NCBI GenBank assembly: GCA_910585875.1
Contig: CAJUIK010000019.1
Coordinates: 1-28,308 of the forward strand
Direction of reading: 5' to 3'
Source of the DNA: an uncultured Eubacteriales bacterium
Lineage (GTDB): Bacteria > Bacillota > Clostridia > Oscillospirales > Butyricicoccaceae
Length of the DNA stretch: 28,308 nucleotides
Part shown: positions 14,356 through 22,290 of the stretch, in pieces
Layout: each line of letters begins with the position of its first letter
Numbering within the stretch: position 1 is the first letter of the stretch
Position numbers and translations under genes: made by a program
Notes under the pieces: model-generated
The model's input: the letters and a program-made list of their open reading frames with translations, nothing else
Database searches by the model: none
Told to the model about the DNA's origin: nothing

Positions 14356-14370
14356 GCGCGGCCTATCCCC
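14348..14370 (+). repeat. Perfect 10-bp hairpin at the end of the ribbon-helix-helix gene
   Basis: GGGGATAGGC (14348-14357), a 3-nt loop, and GCCTATCCCC (14361-14370) span the stop codon. No T-tract follows. It may stabilise the 3' end or act as a weak terminator. Confidence 0.55.
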
Positions 14371-14551
14371 TGAAACTGTTTGGAAGAAGGGGAGCCTCAA
14401 TTGGTTTCCTACACTGGCCAACAGGGAAAAAATTTGATACAATAAAAAAGCCCCGAAAGCGGGAAAATCGATTACAAATCAGAATTTTTTAGGGAAAAAT
14501 AATATATAGTTGAAAAATACTAAGGATAGACGGAAGAAAGGCGGCGGGAAA

Positions 14552-15898
14552 ATGGAAAAGACCATTTGCGGCAAGACGGTGTCCCAATGGCGGCAAAACC
14601 CTACAATAGCGGATTTGATGGACGTGAAGGAAACTTTTTGGCTCAACCCAGAGCTGACGAAAGCGGAGCAGGCTCTGGCCCAGGCCAGCCTGTCCATGGC
14701 TGACGTGGAAGACGCGGCGGCCCGGCTGGGGCGTTTTGCCCCCTATATCGCCCAGGCGTTTCCTCAGACGGCGAAGGCCGGCGGGCTCATCGAATCCCCT
14801 CTGCGCAGTATCCCCCAGATGCAGCAGGCCCTGTCCCGGCAGTGGGGCCTGGAGTGGCCTGGGCAGCTGCTGCTCAAGTGCGACAACAGTTTGCCCATTT
14901 CCGGCTCCATCAAGGCCCGGGGCGGCATCTACGAGGTGCTCAAACACGCCGAGGACATCGCCCTCAGCCAGGGGATTCTGTCGCTGGAAGAGGATTATTC
15001 TAAACTGAATAGCGATGAAATGCGTAAATTTTACTCAAAGTATTCTATTTCGGTGGGATCCACAGGGAATTTGGGGCTGTCCATCGGCATTATCAGCGCC
15101 AAGCTGGGCTTCCGGGTGACGGTGCATATGTCGGCCGACGCCCGGCAATGGAAAAAGGATCTGCTGCGCAGCCAAGGGGTCCAAGTGGCGGAATATCCCG
15201 AGGACTACAGCAAGGCGGTGGCCGAAGGCCGCCGGCAGGCGGAGCAGGACCCCAACTGCTATTTTGTGGACGACGAAAACTCCAAAAACCTGTTTTTGGG
15301 TTATGCGGTAGCGGCCCTGCGGCTCAAGGGACAGCTGGAGGAAATGGGGCTGGAACCCGGCCCGGAGCGGCCCCTTTTCGTCTTTTTGCCCTGCGGCGTG
15401 GGAGGAGGGCCTGGCGGCGTGGCCTTCGGCCTCAAGCTGGTCTATGGCGACAGCGCCCGCTGCTTTTTCGCCGAGCCCACCCATGCGCCCTGCATGACCC
15501 TGGGCTTGGCTTCCGGCCTCCACGACCAGGTCTGCGTCCAGGATTTTGGCATCGACAACAAAACGGCGGCGGACGGCTTGGCCGTGGGCCGGGCCTCCCG
15601 CTTTGTGGGACGGTTGATTCAGCCCCTGCTCAGCGGCAGCTATACAATCCAGGACCAGACCCTGTACCGCCGCCTGACCCTGCTGGCTGACGAGGAGGAT
15701 CTTTGGCTGGAGCCCTCCGCCCTGGCCGGTTTCGACGGCCCCCGCTGGCTACTGGGTTCTGAACAGGGGCGGAATTATCTGGCCGAACAGGGCCTGACAG
15801 ACAAGCTGGAACAGGCGCTCTGGCTGCCCTGGGCCACTGGCGGCAGCATGGTTCCCCGGGAAATCATGGAGGAATATTACCGCCAAGGCCGGGAATAA
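14552..15898 (+). CDS. dsdA: D-serine ammonia-lyase (D-serine dehydratase)
   Basis: A 448-aa PLP enzyme that converts D-serine to pyruvate and ammonia in the cytoplasm. The PLP lysine lies in SGSIKARGG (Lys121), the substrate/phosphate region in GSTGNLGLSIG, and the glycine-rich cofactor loop in PCGVGGGPGG. The N-terminus with VSQWRQNPTIADLMDVKETFWLNP is typical of DsdA, and the length matches E. coli DsdA (442 aa). ATG at 14552 fits the family start; an upstream TTG at 14510 adds only a Lys/Gly-rich stretch. No DsdC regulator or DsdX transporter is visible. The roughly 195-bp upstream gap is A+T-rich, with TACAAT (14438-14443) but no convincing full promoter. Confidence 0.95.
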   Translation: MEKTICGKTVSQWRQNPTIADLMDVKETFWLNPELTKAEQALAQASLSMADVEDAAARLGRFAPYIAQAFPQTAKAGGLIESPLRSIPQMQQALSRQWGLEWPGQLLLKCDNSLPISGSIKARGGIYEVLKHAEDIALSQGILSLEEDYSKLNSDEMRKFYSKYSISVGSTGNLGLSIGIISAKLGFRVTVHMSADARQWKKDLLRSQGVQVAEYPEDYSKAVAEGRRQAEQDPNCYFVDDENSKNLFLGYAVAALRLKGQLEEMGLEPGPERPLFVFLPCGVGGGPGGVAFGLKLVYGDSARCFFAEPTHAPCMTLGLASGLHDQVCVQDFGIDNKTAADGLAVGRASRFVGRLIQPLLSGSYTIQDQTLYRRLTLLADEEDLWLEPSALAGFDGPRWLLGSEQGRNYLAEQGLTDKLEQALWLPWATGGSMVPREIMEEYYRQGRE

Positions 15899-16016
15899 GG
15901 GAAAGAGCGAATTCAATTCGGACACAGAAGCGTCGCCTCCTGTGCCAATGATACAATATGCCTGACGATGTGTGTTGAAATAACGTCTTATTGGGCGTAA
16001 AGCGAGGTAGTTCCTC

Positions 16017-17174
16017 ATGAAGCAAAGGTTCAAACGGTTGTTATCTGTGTGTTTGCTGTCGCTTTGCTTGCTTTCCGGCGGCTGCATGGGGTATACGGGA
16101 TATGCCTCCTATCGCAATCTGGGGCTTTCTCAAATGTCGCCGCCGGAGCAAATCCAGGAGCCGGAGACCCCGCCGGGGCCTTCGGAGGGATACTGGCTCT
16201 ATAGCGGCCAGTTGTTTGAGCAGCAGGCCCAGCCCGGGGAGCCGGGGTGGAAAGAATATTTGGAAGTGCGTCGCTGCCAAGAGGTCTATGGCTACGAGCT
16301 GCTGGACCCGGCCTCCCAGCAGGCCTTTGACCTGTGTTACGGGGAGTATTTCAGCCAGAACGTCCGAACTGCGCCCCAGGGGCAGAGTTTCTGCCATTTC
16401 ACCCTGCCGGAACCTCTTTCCCGGCAGCAGTGGCAGAATGTCCGCGCCCTGTATGAGGCGGCTGCGATTTCTGACAGCTATCGTCCCTTTCGCTATGCCT
16501 GCGGCGACGACGTAGTGGGCAAAGTGAACTGTTTGGGCAAAAGCTGCCCCTGCAAAGACCCGGAGCTGCAATACCATTTTTATGCCGGCGGCGTTTCCTT
16601 TGCCGACAAGAGCCAGAACGGCGCCTATGACCAGCTGAGCGCGCTGGCGGACCAGATTTTGGCCCAGCTGGACCAAGAGGCTTCAGAGGCGGAGAAATGC
16701 GCCTTTATCGCCCGGTACCTGACGGAACACACGACCTACTACACCGACTACTATTGGGAAAAGAAAATTGTGGGCGATTTGACTGTGCTCAACAGCGACG
16801 CCTTCTTTATCACCGCCTATGGCGCCCTGGCTCAGGGCCAGGCCAACTGCTTTGGATATGCCCGGGCCTTCGATTACCTGGCCCGCCGGGCGGGGCTGAC
16901 TTGCCTGACTGTGTTGGCCTGCAATGAAAACGACGAAATAGGCCACGCCTGGAATATGGTTTTGGTAGAGGGGCAGTGGTATCAGCTGGACGCTACCTGG
17001 ATGGACGTGGAGCAGGACCAGCCGGATTGGCGCTGGTTCCTCTTTGCCGCCGGCGAGCCGGAGCACGAGTATTACAATATTCAGACCTACGCCCGATCCA
17101 ATATCCCCCTGCCCGATTGCGCCTCTCAGCCCTATCCGCTGGAGGGTTTGACGCTGGGCTCAGAAATCGCTTGA
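16017..17174 (+). CDS. Transglutaminase-like lipoprotein
   Basis: A 385-aa exported lipoprotein. The basic N-terminus MKQRFKRLL, hydrophobic core and lipobox LSGGC (Cys23) give a lipoprotein signal. The C-terminal half is a transglutaminase/protease-like fold with the full Cys-His-Asp triad: GQANCFGYAR (Cys278), GHAWNM (His310) and YQLDATW (Asp325). The middle region contains a CLGKSCPC cysteine cluster. In Firmicutes such secreted domains act on cell-wall or surface proteins, but the substrate is unknown. The next gene starts 17 nt downstream with its own good ribosome binding site, suggesting an operon with an Imm51-type protein. In the 118-bp gap upstream I see no strong promoter. Confidence 0.85.
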   Translation: MKQRFKRLLSVCLLSLCLLSGGCMGYTGYASYRNLGLSQMSPPEQIQEPETPPGPSEGYWLYSGQLFEQQAQPGEPGWKEYLEVRRCQEVYGYELLDPASQQAFDLCYGEYFSQNVRTAPQGQSFCHFTLPEPLSRQQWQNVRALYEAAAISDSYRPFRYACGDDVVGKVNCLGKSCPCKDPELQYHFYAGGVSFADKSQNGAYDQLSALADQILAQLDQEASEAEKCAFIARYLTEHTTYYTDYYWEKKIVGDLTVLNSDAFFITAYGALAQGQANCFGYARAFDYLARRAGLTCLTVLACNENDEIGHAWNMVLVEGQWYQLDATWMDVEQDQPDWRWFLFAAGEPEHEYYNIQTYARSNIPLPDCASQPYPLEGLTLGSEIA

Positions 17175-17191
17175 AAAGGAGAGATTTTTTT

Positions 17192-17554
17192 ATGAATGAC
17201 AAGTGCTGCGCTTTGGTGGAAACCAGCTCCGGTTTTTCGGTATGCTTTTATATCGAGCAGCCGGAAATCATGGCCATTGGACAAAAGATGGAGGAAATCT
17301 GCCCGGAAGCCTATATGAACGGCTATAATTGGGAGGCCTTTCTCTGCCGTTACCTGGAGCAAGAGGCCCCGGAGCTGCTGGAGGGCATGGGCAGCGACCC
17401 GGAGGCGGGGATGTATGCGGCCTACTATGGCGCCGCACCGGAAAACCGGCAAAAAGCCCAGAGGCTGCTGGATACAATTCAGTCGCTGGTCGAGGAGCCG
17501 GAGCAGATTTATAAGCTGCTGAAAGAGCAGGGCGATCAAATCGAATGGGATTAA
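17192..17554 (+). CDS. Imm51-family immunity protein
   Basis: A 120-aa cytoplasmic, acidic protein resembling the Imm51 family of polymorphic-toxin immunity proteins. Family-like features are the N-terminal ETSSGFSVCFY strand, NGYNWEAFLCRYL, and the strongly conserved DPEAGMYAAYY. The family assignment is from memory of the motif. The ribosome binding site AAAGGAGAG lies before the ATG. No toxin is visible beside it: the upstream gene is a lipoprotein, so this is either an orphan immunity gene protecting against toxins of other cells or a repurposed domain. A strong terminator ends the unit. Confidence 0.65.
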   Translation: MNDKCCALVETSSGFSVCFYIEQPEIMAIGQKMEEICPEAYMNGYNWEAFLCRYLEQEAPELLEGMGSDPEAGMYAAYYGAAPENRQKAQRLLDTIQSLVEEPEQIYKLLKEQGDQIEWD

Positions 17555-17566
17555 CCCCAGCGCTAA

Positions 17567-17599
17567 AAAAGTTCCCCCGCCAAATGCGAGGGAACTTTT
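17567..17599. terminator. Bidirectional terminator between convergent genes
   Basis: AAAAGTTCCC (17567-17576) pairs with GGGAACTTTT (17590-17599), with further inner pairing of CGC/GCG. T-runs are available on both strands, so it can serve the Imm51 gene and the convergent acyltransferase gene. Confidence 0.88.
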
Positions 17600-17635
17600 C
17601 AATCTCTTTTTGCTGGCGCCCTGGAAGGGCGGCGG

Positions 17636-18697
17636 TTATAAGAGGTATTTGCGCGCGAAGGGGATTTTTTCCACAAGGCAGACCACGGCATAGCTGACGG
17701 CGAACACCAGGACCGTGGCCAAGGGCACGGCGGCCAGGGGGTTGAAGGCGACGGCGTCCAACCCCAGAGCGACCAGACGGTTGTTGAAAAAGGCGTGGAC
17801 CAGATAGACGCCGAAGGACCGCTGGGCGATTCGGGAGCAAAGGGCTACCCCTTTGGGGCCGAGACTCCGGCCCTGGCAATGTTCTTTGAAAAACAGGAAA
17901 AGGGCGAAGGCCGTCAGCGCCACATTGGGCGTCAGATAAAGATACCATTTTTCGTTGGGGGCGTCCCAGGCCATGCTGTCTATCCAAGTGCAGACGATGG
18001 TGACTCCCAGGCCGGCTAAGCCCAGGGCATAGATGATTTTTTTTGTCTTAGGCTGAAAATCAAAGGTTTTCAGATAATAGCCGGCCACAAAATAGCCGAT
18101 ATAGCCCCCCAGCAGCTTCAAATCCAGCCGGTGAACCACGCCGCTGATCACCTGAAGGCGCGGCGAATTTCCAAATAAAGGCACAACCAGCGTAAAAAGG
18201 AAATAGAGCAGCAGCAGATACTCGATATCCCGCCGCCCTGCGCCCATGACAAACTTGCGCAGAATAGGAGTGATGAGATAAAGCCCCATGACCATATAGA
18301 CAAACCAGAGATGATAGTGGCCATAGATAAAATTGAGAAAAAAGCTCCAAAGGTCGTCGGGCGCGCCGCCCCGCCAGTTGAGCAGGCTGGTGAACAAGGC
18401 GTATAAAAAGGACCAGAACAAAAAGGCCGTCGCCAGCCGGGGCAGGCTTTTGCGAAAAAGGCTCCGGTAAGTCACAGGGCGGGAAGGGTCTAAAAAGAAC
18501 ATACCGCTAAGCATGACAAAAGCCGGAACGCACCAGCGAGTCAGGCTGTCGATCACATTTAGGATTTGCCAATCCGCGCTCCGCACCTCTAATCCCTGCC
18601 AGTTGTTTCCGCAGACGTGAAGGGCGATCACCGCGATCAGCGCCGCGGCCCGCAGCAAGTCGGCGTAAACCAGACGGCCTTCCTTTGTTTGCTCCAT
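17636..18697 (-). CDS. Acyltransferase_3 family membrane protein
   Basis: A 353-aa protein with about ten hydrophobic segments, of the family that O-acylates cell-surface sugars and peptidoglycan. The N-terminal segment VYADLLRAAALIAVIALHV contains the family Arg and catalytic-type His. CVPAFVMLSGMFFL is the second conserved helix, and HLWFVYMVMGLYLITP and RSFGVYLVHAFF are further family blocks. The ATG at 18697 has GGAGGATCTT immediately upstream; a longer frame to 18841 lacks such a site. It stands alone, transcribed from the divergent promoter at 18767-18795. Whether the target is peptidoglycan, teichoic acid or capsule cannot be told. Confidence 0.88.
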   Translation of the reverse strand: MEQTKEGRLVYADLLRAAALIAVIALHVCGNNWQGLEVRSADWQILNVIDSLTRWCVPAFVMLSGMFFLDPSRPVTYRSLFRKSLPRLATAFLFWSFLYALFTSLLNWRGGAPDDLWSFFLNFIYGHYHLWFVYMVMGLYLITPILRKFVMGAGRRDIEYLLLLYFLFTLVVPLFGNSPRLQVISGVVHRLDLKLLGGYIGYFVAGYYLKTFDFQPKTKKIIYALGLAGLGVTIVCTWIDSMAWDAPNEKWYLYLTPNVALTAFALFLFFKEHCQGRSLGPKGVALCSRIAQRSFGVYLVHAFFNNRLVALGLDAVAFNPLAAVPLATVLVFAVSYAVVCLVEKIPFARKYLL

Positions 18698-18766
18698 AAG
18701 ATCCTCCAAGCTCCTTTCGCGCCGGATCGCGCCCGGCGGAAGCGTCCTCCTTGCGGCAATGCTATT

Positions 18767-18795
18767 ATCATACCATTCTTTTTCCCAGATAGCAA
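18767..18795 (-). promoter_or_regulatory. Promoter of the acyltransferase gene
   Basis: On the minus strand, TTGCTA (18795-18790), 17 bp, then TATGAT (18772-18767). It lies about 70 bp upstream of the ATG, back to back with the promoter of the HD gene. Confidence 0.65.
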
Positions 18796-18814
18796 AATAA
18801 AATTCCTGTTTCCC

Positions 18815-18842
18815 TTGCATTTTCGCAAAAATGGGGTACAAT
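18815..18842 (+). promoter_or_regulatory. Promoter of the HD-domain gene
   Basis: TTGCAT (18815-18820), 16 bp, TACAAT (18837-18842). It gives a leader of about 130 nt before the HD gene, in which I see no recognisable regulatory RNA. Confidence 0.55.
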
Positions 18843-18978
18843 GTTTCATTATCGGTTTTGCAAATGGGCTATTTGAAGGGCATTGAAAAAACCGATAGAA
18901 TCAGTCGGGTTGAAAAGCGGCCCGCCGCAGGCCGTCTATTCTGTTTCAACCAAATCCACGACAAGGAGGAATTCACAT

Positions 18979-19467
18979 ATGAAAAACGGAGAACTGATTG
19001 GCGAAATGATCGCCTGGGAGGCCGGCTCGCCTAAGCGGGTCAACCATTTCCTCAAGGTCTATGGCTTTGCCAAAGCCATCGCTTCCCGGGAGCAGCTGAG
19101 CTCGACGACCATGAATATTGTGGAAACCGCCGCGATCCTGCACGATATCGGCATCCGCCCCAGCCTGGAGAAATACGGCTCCTGCCAGGGCCCTCAGCAG
19201 GAGAAGGAGGGGGAGCAGGCGGCCCGGGACCTTCTGATCCGCTGCGGGTATCAGGACCAAGAATTTGTGAACCGCATTTGCTGGCTGGTGGGACATCATC
19301 ACAGCTATGACGCCGTTCACGATATCGACCATCAGATTCTCATCGAGGCGGATTTTCTGGTCAACTTACACGAAAAAGAGGCCCCTGCCGAAGAAGTGCA
19401 GCGGGTGCGGGACAGTATCTTCAAAACCTCCTCGGGAAAGCAGTTTCTGGATCAAATTGTGGGGTAG
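18979..19467 (+). CDS. HD-domain phosphohydrolase
   Basis: A 162-aa cytoplasmic protein with the metal-binding HD fold: His in VNHFLKVYGFAKAIA, the HD pair in ILHDIGI, a further His cluster GHHHS, and the distal Asp in LIEADFLVNL. Members hydrolyse phosphate esters of nucleotides or second messengers; this substrate is not evident. ATG at 18979 has a textbook ribosome binding site AAGGAGGA and fits the family start, against an upstream in-frame ATG at 18883. It is a single-gene unit. The 215-bp gap after it holds the promoter of the next gene at its right end and nothing else I can identify. Confidence 0.85.
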   Translation: MKNGELIGEMIAWEAGSPKRVNHFLKVYGFAKAIASREQLSSTTMNIVETAAILHDIGIRPSLEKYGSCQGPQQEKEGEQAARDLLIRCGYQDQEFVNRICWLVGHHHSYDAVHDIDHQILIEADFLVNLHEKEAPAEEVQRVRDSIFKTSSGKQFLDQIVG

Positions 19468-19548
19468 AGCCGACGGCCATACTCTGTTGCAGCAGGATGG
19501 ACGAAGGTTCTTGACGATCATCCCAATCGACAAAAATCGATATTTTCC

Positions 19549-19577
19549 TTGTGCAGCTCCGACGATCCTGTTATAAT
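19549..19577 (+). promoter_or_regulatory. Promoter of the orphan prodomain gene
   Basis: TTGTGC (19549-19554), 17 bp, TATAAT (19572-19577) with TG one base upstream of the -10 (extended -10). The leader is about 100 nt. Confidence 0.7.
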
Positions 19578-19682
19578 ATCCATATATTATATGATTGGGA
19601 GAGAAATTTTGCGGCGCTGCCCCAACGCCTTCGGCTTGTTCGGAGCCTTGCCCGGCGGCGGGTCTTGAAAGGAGAGTGCGAG

Positions 19683-20321
19683 ATGAAAAAGCTGCTTCAA
19701 AAAGCCCTATCGCTTCTGCTGGCCGCTCTGGCGGCAGTTTTGCCCGTTTATGCGGCGGATATCCCCCAGGACGACCCCTGGATGGAGTATGCCCTGTTCC
19801 ACATGGGCAATGTGCTGCCTTTCATGCGGCAGGAGGAGCTCAGCTTCCTGGAACCGGGCTGTCAGGTCTATCTGGGCGCCCGGCTTTCCGCCTATACTGC
19901 GGACTTAAAACCGTTGCTCTATGCCATATACCCCGTGTTTGTGGACGGCCAGGCGATTGCCATTGCCACTGTTTCAGAATATGAAGATGGGGAGCTCAGT
20001 TTTATGGCCGGCCCTATGTTTGCCGAGCAGCTGAACGAGGCGATCGCCGGCAACCCCAATATCGCTCTCTTAGAAGGGGAAGGTTTTACCCAAGTGATCA
20101 ACGACCAGGGAGCGGTTTACACTCTGCACGCGTTTGTCGACGTCGACATTCCCCCTGCTCCGCCGCTGTCCTCGATTCAATTCGGCCAAGTCGTTCCTGT
20201 AGCGGCTGTTCAGGAAGCGGCGCCGCCTCAAAGCAAAGCAGAAGACGGCGACGGCGGGATAGGGGTCCCGCGCCTTTTCTGGGGCGCGGCCCAGCTGGCC
20301 GGGCTGCTGTTGTGGGTTTGA
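19683..20321 (+). CDS. Secreted protein with protease-prodomain-like N-terminal domain, no catalytic domain
   Basis: A 212-aa exported protein. A signal peptide ends at about VLPVYAAD (residues 1-23). Residues 25-180 are clearly paralogous to the N-terminal region of the cysteine protease at 25645; both share QDDPWM and the identical block EELSFLEPGCQVYLG. Where the paralogue continues into its catalytic domain, this protein has an acidic Gly/Asp linker and stops after a short hydrophobic tail (LFWGAAQLAGLLLWV). I found no continuation of a protease in the other frames, so this is not a simple frameshift. It could be a degraded protease, an inhibitor derived from a prodomain, or a free-standing export/adhesion domain. 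The ATG at 19683 has the ribosome binding site AAAGGAGAG. Confidence 0.75.
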   Translation: MKKLLQKALSLLLAALAAVLPVYAADIPQDDPWMEYALFHMGNVLPFMRQEELSFLEPGCQVYLGARLSAYTADLKPLLYAIYPVFVDGQAIAIATVSEYEDGELSFMAGPMFAEQLNEAIAGNPNIALLEGEGFTQVINDQGAVYTLHAFVDVDIPPAPPLSSIQFGQVVPVAAVQEAAPPQSKAEDGDGGIGVPRLFWGAAQLAGLLLWV

Positions 20322-20351
20322 TCGTTTTCTCAAAAGGGCCCATGAGCCCCA

Positions 20352-20367
20352 AGTTTCACGTGAAAAA
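20352..20367. promoter_or_regulatory. parS: parS-like site next to a terminator
   Basis: AGTTTCACGTGAAAAA matches the standard parS at 14 of 16 positions and contains the full TTTCACGTGAAA core. It lies about 9.5 kb beyond parB, within the range over which parS sites are scattered around origins, and overlaps the edge of a terminator. Confidence 0.7.
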
Positions 20368-20397
20368 ACTCCTGCCGATTGCGGCAGGAGTTTTCTT
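20365..20397. terminator. Strong bidirectional terminator
   Basis: A 13-bp perfect stem AAAACTCCTGCCG / CGGCAGGAGTTTT with a 4-nt loop, and T-runs on both strands. It serves the secreted protein upstream and the convergent PadR operon. Confidence 0.93.
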
Positions 20398-20422
20398 ATA
20401 TGAGGCGATTACTGTCGAGCAG

Positions 20423-21043
20423 TCAATCCGGCCGGCGGGCCGTCTTGACGGATATTTGGTAATCTAAGCGGCGCCAGCCGTCGTTTTCATCCCTCAGTCG
20501 CTGGAAATCTGAAACAAGAGCCGCTGTTTCGCCATTTTCCGCCCTCTGGGCTCTGGCGATGATAAAATCCCCGACGCGCCGGTCCCCTGAAAATTGGAGA
20601 GAAATCGCCAACCCCTTTGGATCATAGAGCATGGTTCCTTCCGCCCAGTTGGCTTCCGGCGGCGCCGCCACAGCGAAGAGCAGCGTTGTGTTCTGCTCGT
20701 CCTCCCAAAGCAGGGGAATCGCCTGGACTTGTCCGTCCAACGGCGCGCGTATCATCCAATGGGCCTCCCAAGCCCAAAGGCCCCGGCGGGAAACCTCCGC
20801 TGCTTCTAAAATATCCCCGTCTTGAGCCAAGATCAGCCGTTCTCGGCCGTTTCTAATCCGCAGGCAATCCAAAGCCTCAGCCGGGCCTACCATCTGCCGC
20901 CGTTCGCATTGGCGGAAAGCTCCCATGGGGGTGAAAGCGGGAAACCCCAGGAACCCCCGCCACAACAACAGCGCCAAGGCCGCCAGAAGCAGGTTTCGGG
21001 CGGTTTTCGCCGGGCGAGAAAGCCTGATTCTAACCGGCTTCAT
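20423..21043 (-). CDS. Hypothetical membrane-anchored protein of the PadR operon
   Basis: A 206-aa protein with a basic N-terminus (KPVRIRLSRPAKTAR) and one hydrophobic segment (NLLLAALALLLWRGFLGF, about 16-33). The remainder is probably extracytoplasmic, beta-rich and without catalytic motifs I can name. Its ATG overlaps the end of the upstream gene (21030) by 14 nt and has an AGAGGGG ribosome binding site, so it is the last gene of the padR operon. A shared sensory or stress function with the neighbouring protein is only positional inference. Confidence 0.75.
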   Translation of the reverse strand: MKPVRIRLSRPAKTARNLLLAALALLLWRGFLGFPAFTPMGAFRQCERRQMVGPAEALDCLRIRNGRERLILAQDGDILEAAEVSRRGLWAWEAHWMIRAPLDGQVQAIPLLWEDEQNTTLLFAVAAPPEANWAEGTMLYDPKGLAISLQFSGDRRVGDFIIARAQRAENGETAALVSDFQRLRDENDGWRRLDYQISVKTARRPD

Positions 21044-21869
21044 CCAACCACCCCTCTTCCAGCGGGACGCGAAGGCGGAACCCGTCCCCCTCTCGCTGAT
21101 AGATCAGATCCAGCCATCGGGCCTCCTGCAGCGCCTGCGCTTGACCGTAATCAAACCAAATCGTCAATTTCTGTTCGGTCGCCCCAAAAAAGCGACGGCT
21201 TTGGGACAGGCTCAAAGCGGGCCGATCCGTACGATAGTCCTGGTTCCAAACGGAAACATATCGATTGCCCAGGCTGTCTTCCAGGCGGAGATAGGGGCCC
21301 AAATAGGGTTCGCCCAGCCAAAAGCGGGGATTCCAGCTGCGGATTACAATGGTCAGCTGGTACCCCTGCCAGAGCTCTCCTTGCAGCGGGCTGGATTCTG
21401 CCCGGCTGGTCATGCGATCCGCCGTCGCCTGGCGGATGGAAAACCGATACCCCCGATACTCCGCCTGGCAATCTGGATGCAGCTCCGCCAGCCGCTCTAT
21501 CCGGTCCGAATAGAATTGCTGCTTTGGCCAAGGGCGATAGAACTGCCCCAACCGCTCTCCCAGCGGAAAAAGGGAGCAGATAGCCATTGCCAAAGAAATC
21601 CTCAGCGCCCAACGGGAGAAGACCCAGAGCCAGCCTAACAAGGGGTTATGGACGCGGTCCAGCCGGCGGCCCGTCGTCTCCGGGTCTCCCATTTGCTCCA
21701 CCGCTTGGAGGGCGGCTTTGCGCCCCTCCATTCCCGCCTCTTCCAAAGCCTCCGCGCTGTCCCGCAGATGGTCTATCAGCTCCTCATAGGCCGCTTTCCG
21801 ATCTGGCTTGAAGCGAATATATCCGCACGCCAGATTGCACCAGCGGACGAATTCCGGCCTTCCTGTCAT
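21030..21869 (-). CDS. Membrane protein with N-terminal HAAS/permease-prefix-like domain
   Basis: A 279-aa protein. Residues about 15-70 are a helical domain (KAAYEELIDHLRDSAEALEE then MEGRKAALQAVEQMGDPE). This is the cytoplasmic HAAS/permease-prefix-type domain that typically accompanies PadR regulators and is thought to relay signals to them. A hydrophobic segment follows (LGWLWVFSRWALRISLAMAICSLF is split into two pieces, about 75-98), then a roughly 180-residue presumed extracytoplasmic region. The ATG at 21869 was chosen because AGGAGGG lies 9 nt upstream. An alternative ATG at 21911 overlaps the padR stop as ATGA. Confidence 0.75.
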   Translation of the reverse strand: MTGRPEFVRWCNLACGYIRFKPDRKAAYEELIDHLRDSAEALEEAGMEGRKAALQAVEQMGDPETTGRRLDRVHNPLLGWLWVFSRWALRISLAMAICSLFPLGERLGQFYRPWPKQQFYSDRIERLAELHPDCQAEYRGYRFSIRQATADRMTSRAESSPLQGELWQGYQLTIVIRSWNPRFWLGEPYLGPYLRLEDSLGNRYVSVWNQDYRTDRPALSLSQSRRFFGATEQKLTIWFDYGQAQALQEARWLDLIYQREGDGFRLRVPLEEGWLDEAG

Positions 21870-21907
21870 CGCCGCGATCCCTCCTTCCCAAAAACGAAAG
21901 CGCAGCG

Positions 21908-22258
21908 TCATCCCTCGGCGGAGGCCAGGGGACGAGAGTTCAACACCTGCCCCATCGCTTTGGAAAAGGCTCGCCATTCGGCCTCTTTTTCCGCCAGCAG
22001 CGCCAGGCCCTTGCGGGTGATGCGATAGTATTTCCGTTTTCGGCCGCTGGGCGATTCCTTTTCATAGCTGACGACGCAGCCTTTGTGTTCCAGAGCGTGG
22101 AGGGCGGGATACAGTGTGCCCTCCTTCATCTGAAAGACGTTTTCAGACCGGGCGGTCAGGGCGGCGATCATTTGGTATCCATAGTGGTCCTGCTCTTGCA
22201 GCAGGGAGAGAATCAGCAGGGTCGTGCTGCCCGAAAGAAGGCTTTTGTCGATTTTCAT
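21908..22258 (-). CDS. PadR family transcriptional regulator
   Basis: A 116-aa winged-helix regulator. The N-terminus (STTLLILSLLQEQDHYGYQM), the motif VFQMKEGTLYPALHALE and the wing (SGRKRKYYRITRKG) are the family's signatures. It binds an inverted repeat at its own promoter and is usually released by a ligand or a partner protein. It is the first gene of a three-gene minus-strand operon with a HAAS-type membrane protein, the usual pairing. A strong promoter containing a 10-bp inverted repeat lies directly upstream. Confidence 0.93.
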   Translation of the reverse strand: MKIDKSLLSGSTTLLILSLLQEQDHYGYQMIAALTARSENVFQMKEGTLYPALHALEHKGCVVSYEKESPSGRKRKYYRITRKGLALLAEKEAEWRAFSKAMGQVLNSRPLASAEG

Positions 22259-22290
22259 AGGCCCCCCTTTCTTTTCCGTCCATACCTTGT

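Noticed and set aside
14445..14475. Small hairpin (CCCG/CGGG) before dsdA considered as a minus-strand terminator
   Set aside because: The stem is only 4-5 bp and no minus-strand gene ends there.
17668..17676. TTTTCCACA in the acyltransferase gene as a DnaA box
   Set aside because: A single weak match in coding sequence with no cluster around it.
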